Shown: piece after piece, positions 27,747 to 34,306 of the stretch | Position numbering within the stretch: the first letter of the stretch is position 1 | Layout: each line of letters opens with the position of its first letter | The notes under the pieces: model-generated | Told to the model about the DNA's origin: nothing | Database searches by the model: none | Seen by the model: only the letters and a program-made list of their open reading frames with translations | Position numbers and translations under genes: made by a program | Source: JAJEBT01 sp965214975 | GTDB lineage: Bacteria; Pseudomonadota; Alphaproteobacteria; MPNO01; UBA830 | Reading direction: 5' to 3' | Assembly (NCBI GenBank): GCA_965214975.1 | Contig: OZ244055.1 | Coordinates: 558,001 to 622,000 of the forward strand | DNA: 64,000 bases

Positions 27747-29280
27747 CGGAAGGACCGGTTCTCGCGAGAGCGCGCTCGCGCAGTTCCGTCTTGACGATCT
27801 TGCCGGTGCTGTTGCGCGGAAGGGAGTCGACCGCGAACACCTGCCGGGGCTTCTTGTAGCTCGCGATCAGCGACCGGCAATGGGAGGCGAGTTCGCCGGC
27901 GGTCGCGGTCCGGCCGTCATCGAAGACCACGAAGGCGACGACGCGCTCGCCGAACTCGGGGTCGGGAGCGGGCACGACCGCGGCCTCCTTCACCGCCGGA
28001 TGGCGTTCGAGCGCGTCCTCGACCTCGCGCGAGTAGACGTTGAGTCCGCCGGAGACGATCATGTCCCTGGCCCGGTCGGCGAAGTACAGGTAGCCCTCCT
28101 TGTCGAGCCGCCCGACGTCGCCGGTCACGAGCCAGTCCTCGTGGAAGGCTGCCTCGGTGGCTTCCGGATCGCGCCAGTACGCGCGCATCGTCATGGTTCC
28201 CGGGGGGCCGCAACGCACCAGGATCTCCCCGGTCTCGCCGGCGGGGAGGTCGTTGCGCGCGGCGTCGACGATCCGGACCTCGACGCCGGGGACCGGCCGG
28301 CCGCAGGACTCCGGCCTGGCCTCCTGCTCGTCGGGGCGCAGGCAGGAGACGAAACCGGCCTCGGTCTGGGCGTAGAAGCTGTACAGCCCGAGCCCGGGAA
28401 GCGTCTCGGCGAGACGCCGCTTGAGTTCCACCGGGAACACCTCGCCCGTGGCCACCATCTTTCGCAGCGTGCGGCAGGCCTCGGGGCGTCTCCCGATCTC
28501 CGGGAGCAGCATTCGGGCGATCGTCGGGACCAGGCCGACGACCGTGATCCGCTCCTCCTCGATCATGTCGACGCAGACTCCGGCGTCGAATTTCGCCATG
28601 ACGACGACCGCGCAGCCGGCGCCGATGGCGTTGGCGAGGCGGCCGATTCCGGTGCGGTGGGCCATGGGCGTGGTCGCGAGAATCCGGTCGTCGGGCCGGA
28701 GCCCGAACTCGGAGACGTTGAGCAGGGCCCCGACGATTCCCATCGCGAGATGGGTGGTCACCGCGCCCTTGGGACGGCCGGTCGTGCCCGAGGTGTAGCC
28801 GATGAGGAGATCCTCGCAGCCGGCGGGCAACGGCGGCGGCGGCGCGGGGTCGCCCGATTCGACGAGGTCGCGGTGGGAGATCTCCCCGTCTCCGGCCTCG
28901 CCCGCGACCACCAGCAGCGGACTCCCGCGCCGCGCCGCCGCGCGGGCGGTTCCCCGACGGTCGGGGTCGAACAGCACGGCCGCGGGAGCGCAGTCGCCGA
29001 GAATGTAGTCGGCTTCCGCGGGCGCCAGCCGGGCGGGAATCGGGACGATGACGCCGCCGCACTTGGCGGTGCCCAGCATCGCCAGGATCAGCTCGACGCT
29101 GTTGGGCATGTACATGGCGACCCGGTCTCCGGGCTCCAGGCCCCGCGCGGCGAGGGCGTTGGCGACGCGGTTGGCGGCCCGGTCGAGGTCGCCGAAGCCG
29201 AAGCGCCGACCGTCGCACACCAGCGCCTCGCGGCCGGGGAAGCGCCGCGCGCCGTCGGCGAGCATCGCCCCGAGGTTCAT
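27724..29280 (-). CDS. Acyl-CoA synthetase (AMP-forming)
   Basis: ANL-superfamily ligase of 518 residues that activates a carboxylic acid as its CoA thioester via an acyl-adenylate. The P-loop-like motif IGYTSGTTGRPKGAV, the aromatic/Tyr motif YSFYAQTEAG, the hinge TGDVGRLDKEGYLYFADRA and the terminal catalytic lysine in LPRNSTGKIVK are all present. The substrate, possibly an aromatic or branched acid, cannot be read from sequence. The ATG at 29280 (MNLGAMLADGARRFPGREAL) was chosen as the natural family start over longer arginine-rich readings. Confidence 0.92.
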   Translation of the reverse strand: MNLGAMLADGARRFPGREALVCDGRRFGFGDLDRAANRVANALAARGLEPGDRVAMYMPNSVELILAMLGTAKCGGVIVPIPARLAPAEADYILGDCAPAAVLFDPDRRGTARAAARRGSPLLVVAGEAGDGEISHRDLVESGDPAPPPPLPAGCEDLLIGYTSGTTGRPKGAVTTHLAMGIVGALLNVSEFGLRPDDRILATTPMAHRTGIGRLANAIGAGCAVVVMAKFDAGVCVDMIEEERITVVGLVPTIARMLLPEIGRRPEACRTLRKMVATGEVFPVELKRRLAETLPGLGLYSFYAQTEAGFVSCLRPDEQEARPESCGRPVPGVEVRIVDAARNDLPAGETGEILVRCGPPGTMTMRAYWRDPEATEAAFHEDWLVTGDVGRLDKEGYLYFADRARDMIVSGGLNVYSREVEDALERHPAVKEAAVVPAPDPEFGERVVAFVVFDDGRTATAGELASHCRSLIASYKKPRQVFAVDSLPRNSTGKIVKTELRERALARTGPSDGSPAAG

Positions 29281-29781
29281 CGGCGCCCTCGGGCCCCGCC
29301 GCCGGCGCGGCGTCCCGTTTCGCTTCGGACCCGGCCGCCTGTTGGCGCGGGTGGCCTTTCGCGGGACGTCGCCGGAAGTCGCCCTCCATGACGGGGCGCC
29401 CGGATTCCCGCTGCGCGTCGCGACGCGTTCCCCGAGCGCCCCGGCCGGGGCGGGGGCGCCGCAGGACACGTCCCCCTCTCCTCGTCCCCGAGGACGGTCT
29501 TCGAGGCGGGGCGCATCGCGACTCTCCTTCCAGGGAGAACATGAAGGGGCGCCACGCCATGCGAGTGGCGGGAAACGCGGAACGCCGCACCGGCGCGCAC
29601 CTTCCGGCGCCCGGCGTGTCCGGCGCCGGACGTCGGGCGCATGGCGGGGCCGTCGGCGTGCCGGGCGGGCCGCGGGTCCGCCGCTGGCGCGCTCGACGCG
29701 TGCGTGGCGATGCCGGTTCGGCGGATCGTCAGCCGTCCCGGGCGCCGCGGCCGGCGCCGCGAAGCCCTCGCAACCGTCCCG
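29281..29781. other. 501-base gap inside the catabolic gene cluster
   Basis: No convincing gene is seen. Both strands have only open frames of arginine-rich, low-complexity translation. A small CGCCAC/GTGGCG stem lies near 29550. A part near 29590-29720 faintly resembles the dispersed repeats, but not clearly enough to call. It probably carries a promoter for the acyl-CoA synthetase genes. Confidence 0.35.
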
Positions 29782-30243
29782 TCACTCCGTGGCGGACGGG
29801 CGCTTCCCCGGCTCCGCCTCCCGGGGGCGCTTGTCGGGGATGAAGATGAAGTAGGGGGAGCCGTCCTCGAGCCTTTCCCAGGCGACCCTGACCGGCATGC
29901 CGATCCGGACGTCGTCCTCGGCGATCCCGTCGAGGCCGGAGATGATGCGCACGCCTTCCTCGAGTTCCACCAGCCCGACCAGGTAGGGCGTTCTGTCCTC
30001 GAAGCCCGCGGTGGGGACATGGGTGACGGTGTAGGAGTGAAGGGTGCCGCGGCCCGAGGCCTGCTTCCACCGCAGGTTCCTCTTGCCGGTGCGGACGCTG
30101 TTGGCGCGCGGCCAGAACTGGTGCCTGCGCGTTGCCGGGTCGTACTGGAGCATCAGCTTGCCCTTGCGGGCGCCGTCCCAGAAGGGCTGCGTGACCGGGG
30201 TCGCCTTCGGTGCCGGCCGCGCCTTCCCCGCGGTCTTCGCCAT
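29782..30243 (-). CDS. DUF35 / OB-fold protein without zinc-ribbon cysteines
   Basis: A 153-residue protein of the OB-fold nucleic-acid-binding-like DUF35 family, the partner of thiolase-fold enzymes. The N-terminal rubredoxin-like zinc ribbon normally has four cysteines (two CxxC pairs). Here that stretch reads LQYDPATRRHQFWPRANSVR and the whole protein contains no cysteine. The family end of the ribbon (LRWKQASGRGTLHSYTVTH) and the OB fold (YLVGLVELEEGVRIISGL) are kept. It lies 25 bases after the thiolase-fold gene in the same direction, as in Ltp2-DUF35 aldolase pairs. Confidence 0.85.
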   Translation of the reverse strand: MAKTAGKARPAPKATPVTQPFWDGARKGKLMLQYDPATRRHQFWPRANSVRTGKRNLRWKQASGRGTLHSYTVTHVPTAGFEDRTPYLVGLVELEEGVRIISGLDGIAEDDVRIGMPVRVAWERLEDGSPYFIFIPDKRPREAEPGKRPSATE

Positions 30244-30268
30244 CGCCGGTTCTCCTCTCGCCGTTCCG

Positions 30269-31450
30269 TCAGTTCACCAGGACCATCGCGTTCGAGACGC
30301 CCCAGTTCCGGCCGTACGGGATGACGCCGATGCCGGTGACCATGGCGTTGCGCGCGTTCGCGACCTGCCGCCGTCCGGCCTTGCCGGAGAGCTGGCGCAC
30401 GGCCTCGACGAGGTTGACGCCCCCGCCGGCGAGCCCCGGCTGGCCGCAGCCGATCTGGCCGCCGCCGGTGTTGATCGGGAAGTCGCCCTTGGGGCCGAGA
30501 TCGGTGTCGCGCAGGAACTGCGAGCCGCGGCCCTTGCGGGCGAAGCCGATCTGCTCGCACTTGAGCATCACCGCGAACAGGAAGTCGTCGTAGGGATGGA
30601 ACATGTCGACGTCCTTCGGCTTGAGTCGCGCCTTCGCGAGCGCCTCGCGGCCGACGACCGAATGCCCGGTCCGGGTGATGTCGGGGGTCTGGTCGGCGCA
30701 GTCGATGTTCGAGATCTCGGCGTAGGAGACCGGATAGACGCGGTCGGCGAATCCGAGCCGGCGGGCGCGGCGGGTCTTCATCATGACCAGCCCGTTGCCG
30801 CCGTCGCAGTACATCACCGAATCGAGCAGCCGGAGCGGCGACGAGACCTGCCGCGAGGCGAGGTAGTCGTCGACCGTGATCCTCTTGCGGAATTTCCCGT
30901 AGGCGTTCGGGTTGACGGCGGCGCCGTTGCGCTGCGCCACCGCCAGCGCGCCGAGGCCGCGCAGATCGAGGTCGTGCTCGTGCGCGTAGCGGTTCATGAG
31001 AAGGCCGAACGCGCCCGGCGGTCCCTGGATTCCGACCGGATCCCAGAACTCGTTGCGGTAGCTTCCCCAGTCGGCGCGCCACCGGGTCGAGGGCGCGTCG
31101 GCGCCGATCAGCATGACGGTCTCGCAGAAACCGGTGCGGATCGCCGCCGCCGCCCGTGCCACGTTGCCGATGGCCGAGGCGCCGCCGAGGTCGCTGGTCT
31201 GGAGCCAGCGGGCGGAGACGCCGAGATACTCGCTGGCGTAGTTCGACCAGAACGGGTTGGAGGCCTCGCTGATCGGCACGTTGAAGGCCATGCCGTCGAT
31301 GTCCGCCGGCCCGAGACCGGTCTCGCGGTAGAGTCGCTCGGCGACCTCGGACGCGAATTCGTAGGCCGAACGGCCGGTGCGGCGGTCGATCCCGGTTTCC
31401 GCGAAGGCGACGATGCAGATCTCCCTGTCGGCGAGAAAGTCGACGGCCAT
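30269..31450 (-). CDS. Thiolase-fold protein, Ltp2-like (probable retro-aldolase or CoA-handling subunit)
   Basis: A 393-residue thiolase-superfamily protein of the SCP2/lipid-transfer type. The nucleophilic cysteine that thiolases have around residue 85-92 is replaced (LQTSDLGGASAIGNVARA), and the GHP motif histidine is Gln337 (GQIGCGQPGLAGG). Tyr287 in HPYDDFLF takes the place of the HDAF motif. These changes match Ltp2-type proteins that cleave beta-hydroxyacyl-CoA side chains by aldol chemistry with a DUF35 partner. The next gene is indeed DUF35. It starts 3 bases after the enoyl-CoA hydratase gene ends. Confidence 0.86.
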   Translation of the reverse strand: MAVDFLADREICIVAFAETGIDRRTGRSAYEFASEVAERLYRETGLGPADIDGMAFNVPISEASNPFWSNYASEYLGVSARWLQTSDLGGASAIGNVARAAAAIRTGFCETVMLIGADAPSTRWRADWGSYRNEFWDPVGIQGPPGAFGLLMNRYAHEHDLDLRGLGALAVAQRNGAAVNPNAYGKFRKRITVDDYLASRQVSSPLRLLDSVMYCDGGNGLVMMKTRRARRLGFADRVYPVSYAEISNIDCADQTPDITRTGHSVVGREALAKARLKPKDVDMFHPYDDFLFAVMLKCEQIGFARKGRGSQFLRDTDLGPKGDFPINTGGGQIGCGQPGLAGGGVNLVEAVRQLSGKAGRRQVANARNAMVTGIGVIPYGRNWGVSNAMVLVN

Positions 31451-31453
31451 CGT

Positions 31454-32299
31454 CTACCGTCCCCTGAACCGCGGCTTGCGGCGTTCCGAGAACGCGCGAA
31501 GCCCCTCGGCGCGGTCGTCGGACCACGACAGCATGTAGGCGAGGTCGGCTTCCTGCTGGAAGCCGAGATGAAGCGGCAGGTCGCGCCCGCGGTTGACGGC
31601 CTGCTTGGACATCATCGTCGCGAGCGGCCCGACCTCGTGCATGCGGGCGACGATCTCGCGCGTCCTGGCGAGCGCCTTGCCCGCGGGCACGGCGTGGTTG
31701 ACGATGCGGTATTCCCTCGCTTCCGCGGCCGAGAGGCGGCGTCCGGTCCAGATCATCTCCTTGGCGAGCGGCGCGCCGACCAGCCTCGGCAGGTTCTGGG
31801 TGCCGCCCGCGCCGGGGATCAGGCCGTGCCGGCCCTCGGGCAGGCCGAAGCTCGCGTTCTCGCCGGCGACGATGAAGTCGCTGAGCATCGCGAGCTCGAA
31901 TCCGCCTCCGAGGCAGTAGCCCTCGACGGCGGCGATCACCGGCTTGGTGTAGTTCATCATGAAGCGGTAGAGCAGGCGGTTGCGACGCTGGTTGTAGCGT
32001 GCCCGGTAGTTGTCGTAGCGGTCCTCCGGCAGATCCTTGAAGCCCCCGAGATCGGCACCCGCGCAGAAGGCGCGGTCGTCGCCGCCGAGGACGACGGCGA
32101 TGATCCGGCGGTCGAGTTCGACCGCGTCCATGGCGTGCATGATGTCCTCCGCCATCTCCTCGTTGATCGTGTTCAGCCGGTCGGGCCGGTCGAACCGGAT
32201 CTCGAGCGCGCCCTTGCGCCTGGCGGCGACGATGGTGTCGTAGGACTTGCTGAGCGCGCCGCTTCGCGGGCGGCGGAAGGACTTGAGCTGTCTTGCCAT
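31454..32299 (-). CDS. Enoyl-CoA hydratase/isomerase family protein
   Basis: Crotonase-fold protein of 281 residues. Both oxyanion-hole loops (DDRAFCAGADLG and VEGYCLGGGFELAM) and both catalytic glutamates of true hydratases, Glu135 and Glu155 in FGLPEGRHG, are present, 20 residues apart as in mammalian crotonase. It would hydrate an enoyl-CoA to the beta-hydroxyacyl-CoA that an Ltp2-like aldolase could then split. The ATG at 32299 begins MARQLKSFRRPRSG; the basic 20-residue lead is unusual. First gene of the catabolic cluster. Confidence 0.92.
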   Translation of the reverse strand: MARQLKSFRRPRSGALSKSYDTIVAARRKGALEIRFDRPDRLNTINEEMAEDIMHAMDAVELDRRIIAVVLGGDDRAFCAGADLGGFKDLPEDRYDNYRARYNQRRNRLLYRFMMNYTKPVIAAVEGYCLGGGFELAMLSDFIVAGENASFGLPEGRHGLIPGAGGTQNLPRLVGAPLAKEMIWTGRRLSAAEAREYRIVNHAVPAGKALARTREIVARMHEVGPLATMMSKQAVNRGRDLPLHLGFQQEADLAYMLSWSDDRAEGLRAFSERRKPRFRGR

Positions 32300-32344
32300 G
32301 CTGGTGTTCGGCTCCGGGGCGGGAAAGCGGCTGTGCCGACCGCG

Positions 32345-32373
32345 AACTTGCCCCGCGCCGAGGCGGGAGTCAA
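32345..32373 (-). promoter_or_regulatory. Possible promoter of the hydratase operon
   Basis: On the minus strand a good -35 TTGACT (32373-32368) with 17 bases to a poor -10 CAAGTT (32350-32345), 46 bases before the ATG. A CCCGC/GCGGG stem lies in the spacer. Confidence 0.3.
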
Positions 32374-32400
32374 AGCGCACGGGCGTTTCCGGGCCGCCGC

Positions 32401-32550
32401 CGTCCGGCGACGGACGAACCGGGCGTGTCCGGCGGGCCGTTCGGGAGCGGATGTCGTTGTCGGCGTGCCGGTTCGGCCTCGCAAGGCCGCCCCCGGTCGC
32501 GCGGCGGGCGGACCCGCCCCCGCCCCGGTGCCCGGTCGCGACGGAAAACG
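32401..32550 (+). repeat. Intergenic dispersed repeat, copy 3
   Basis: It aligns with copy 1 along its whole length: CGTCCGGCGACGG, GAACCGGGC, TGTCCGGC and GTTCGGGA are shared, and the end reads CGGTCGCGACGGAAAA against CGGTCACGACAGAAAA. It is the most diverged copy. It lies between the hydratase gene and the STAS gene, 19 kb from the other two. Confidence 0.65.
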
Positions 32551-32717
32551 GTCATGCCAGGGCTGTTCCCGCGCCGGCCGGGCGTCCGCCTAGGGCGGGT
32601 CGGAACGGTCCCGTCCGTGCCGTCACGGCGGTCCGCGGACTCCGGTCCGGATCCCGTCGTCCGGGCGACCGGTCCGGAACCGCGGCGCGGGGTCGTCCCG
32701 GCGGTTCCGCGGGAGTC

Positions 32718-32746
32718 TTGCCCGGGGACGTCCTTTCGACTAGGCT
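32718..32746 (+). promoter_or_regulatory. Candidate promoter of the STAS-GPP34 pair
   Basis: TTGCCC (32718-32723) and TAGGCT (32741-32746) separated by 17 bases, about 50 bases before the STAS start; an AGGAAGG ribosome-binding site follows. Confidence 0.5.
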
Positions 32747-32798
32747 GCAAGGGTGGCAGTCGCGCTTGTTCGCAGGCACAGCAGGAAGGTGACCGCAA

Positions 32799-33134
32799 AT
32801 GAGGCTTGAGGAAGAGAAGATCGGCACGGTTCTCGTCGTCACGCTCATCGGGCGGCTCGACGGGTTCAACGCGCCGGATCTGGAAGCGAAGGCCAAGGAG
32901 GCCGTCGAACGCGGCGACGTCAACGTGCTGCTCGACTGCGAGAGGATGGAGTACGTCAGCAGCGCCGGCCTGCGCGCCGTCATCGTCGGCGCCAAGCAGT
33001 GCCAGCAGCATGACGGCAAGCTGACGCTGTGTTCCCTGCAGCCCGACTGCAGGGAGGTTTTCGAGGTCAGCGGCTTCATGAAGATTCTCGACGCCTACGA
33101 CACGCGCGACGCGGCTCTCGCCGCGGGATCCTGA
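32799..33134 (+). CDS. STAS domain protein (anti-sigma factor antagonist type)
   Basis: A 111-residue single STAS domain like SpoIIAA/RsbV. The phosphorylation loop is present: Ser54-Ser55 in MEYVSSAGLRA. Such proteins bind a kinase anti-sigma factor in their unphosphorylated form and release a sigma factor or other output. No kinase or phosphatase gene is adjacent; instead a GPP34-like gene follows 18 bases later. AGGAAGG lies upstream of the ATG. Confidence 0.88.
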   Translation: MRLEEEKIGTVLVVTLIGRLDGFNAPDLEAKAKEAVERGDVNVLLDCERMEYVSSAGLRAVIVGAKQCQQHDGKLTLCSLQPDCREVFEVSGFMKILDAYDTRDAALAAGS

Positions 33135-33152
33135 CCTTCCGGAGAGCGAACG

Positions 33153-33809
33153 ATGCTGACGATCACCGAAGAAATCCTTCTGCTGATGCTCGATGACGAG
33201 GACGGGTCGTTCCTGCCGATCCGCGAGAGCACGGTGGAGCACATCGTGGCGGGGGCGGCGCTGATGGATCTGGCGTTCCGGAACCGGATCGACACCGATC
33301 CCGAGCGCCTCGTCGTTCTGAGCCGCGAACCGCTGGGCAACACGCTGCTCGACCGCGCACTGGAACGGATCACCGAGGATTCGGAGACCCGGGACACCAG
33401 GGGCTGGATCGAGGCGCTGGCGCGCACCGACGCCGTGGCCATCCGCGACCTGGCGCTCGCCGGTCTCGTCGAGAACGGCGTGCTCGAGGTCCGCGACGAG
33501 AGGTTTCTGTGGGTCTTCCGGGAGCGGCGCTATCCCATGATCGACGGGCGGATCGAGCGCGAGGCCAAGCTGCGGCTGGGCGACGCGCTGCTGGCCGACG
33601 ACATTCCGGACCCCCGGGACGCGGCCATGATCTGCCTGGCCGACACCTGCGACATCCTCGACGACATCTTCTCGCCCGCGGAGATCGAGCGGGCGCGGCC
33701 GCGCATCGCGCAGCTGCGGAAGATGGACCTGATCGGCCGCGAGGTCGGAAGCGCTGTCGCCGAGATCGAGCGCGCCATCGCCATGGCGCTGACGCAGACG
33801 CCGCACTGA
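33153..33809 (+). CDS. GPP34 (Golgi phosphoprotein 3)-like protein
   Basis: A 218-residue all-helical protein with the pattern of the bacterial GPP34/GOLPH3-like family. It starts MLTITEEILLLMLDDEDGSF, has the helix GAALMDLAFRNRIDTD near residue 33 and a beta-hairpin ERFLWVFRERRYP near 117. Eukaryotic GOLPH3 binds phosphatidylinositol 4-phosphate and glycosyltransferases at Golgi membranes; the bacterial role is unknown. The gene is 18 bases after the STAS gene and probably in the same transcript. Several acidic and basic residues alternate, and no membrane helix is seen. Confidence 0.82.
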   Translation: MLTITEEILLLMLDDEDGSFLPIRESTVEHIVAGAALMDLAFRNRIDTDPERLVVLSREPLGNTLLDRALERITEDSETRDTRGWIEALARTDAVAIRDLALAGLVENGVLEVRDERFLWVFRERRYPMIDGRIEREAKLRLGDALLADDIPDPRDAAMICLADTCDILDDIFSPAEIERARPRIAQLRKMDLIGREVGSAVAEIERAIAMALTQTPH

Positions 33810-33896
33810 GGCCGCCCGCGCCGCGCCGTCAGGCCGGGGACGGCTTCTCCCGGACCGCCGACGGGACCGGGGCCTGCGGAGGCGCTCCCGGAACGG

Positions 33897-34217
33897 TCAG
33901 ACCGAGGACTGGATCCACTCGACGATCTTGCCCTTGGGCAGGGCGCCGACCTTGGTCGCGGCGACGTCCCCGTCCTTGAACAGCATCAGGGTCGGGATGC
34001 CCCGGACGCCGTACCTGGAGGGAATCATCGGGTTTTCGTCGATGTTGACCTTCACGACGGTGATCCGGTCGGCCATTTCCTCGGAGATTTCCTCGAGCGA
34101 GGGGCCGATCTGCTTGCAGGGACCGCACCATTCGGCCCAGAAGTCGACGAGAACTGCACCGTTCGCTCCAAGAACGTCTGTTTCGAACGAGTCGTCGGAA
34201 ACGGGTTTGCTTGCCAT
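33897..34217 (-). CDS. trxA: Thioredoxin
   Basis: Small cytoplasmic thiol-disulfide reductase, 106 residues. The active site WCGPC has Cys31 and Cys34, with the buried Asp in LVDFWAEW and the cis-proline in GIPTLMLF. Thioredoxin beside addA is a familiar alphaproteobacterial arrangement. It follows addA by 85 bases and has its own promoter overlapping the addA stop. Confidence 0.97.
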   Translation of the reverse strand: MASKPVSDDSFETDVLGANGAVLVDFWAEWCGPCKQIGPSLEEISEEMADRITVVKVNIDENPMIPSRYGVRGIPTLMLFKDGDVAATKVGALPKGKIVEWIQSSV

Positions 34218-34277
34218 GTTCGCCCTTTCGTGCGGCTCCGCCGTGCCATGGTCCGTCCGCCGACCGCGGACGCGCGG

Positions 34278-34306
34278 AATCTAGGTCGCCCGCGGGAGCC
34301 GGTCAA
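34278..34306 (-). promoter_or_regulatory. Sigma-70 promoter of trxA, overlapping the end of addA
   Basis: On the minus strand TTGACC (34306-34301), 17-base spacer, TAGATT (34283-34278), about 60 bases before the trxA ATG. The -35 overlaps the last codon or stop of addA. It gives thioredoxin expression independent of the long upstream operon. Confidence 0.65.
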
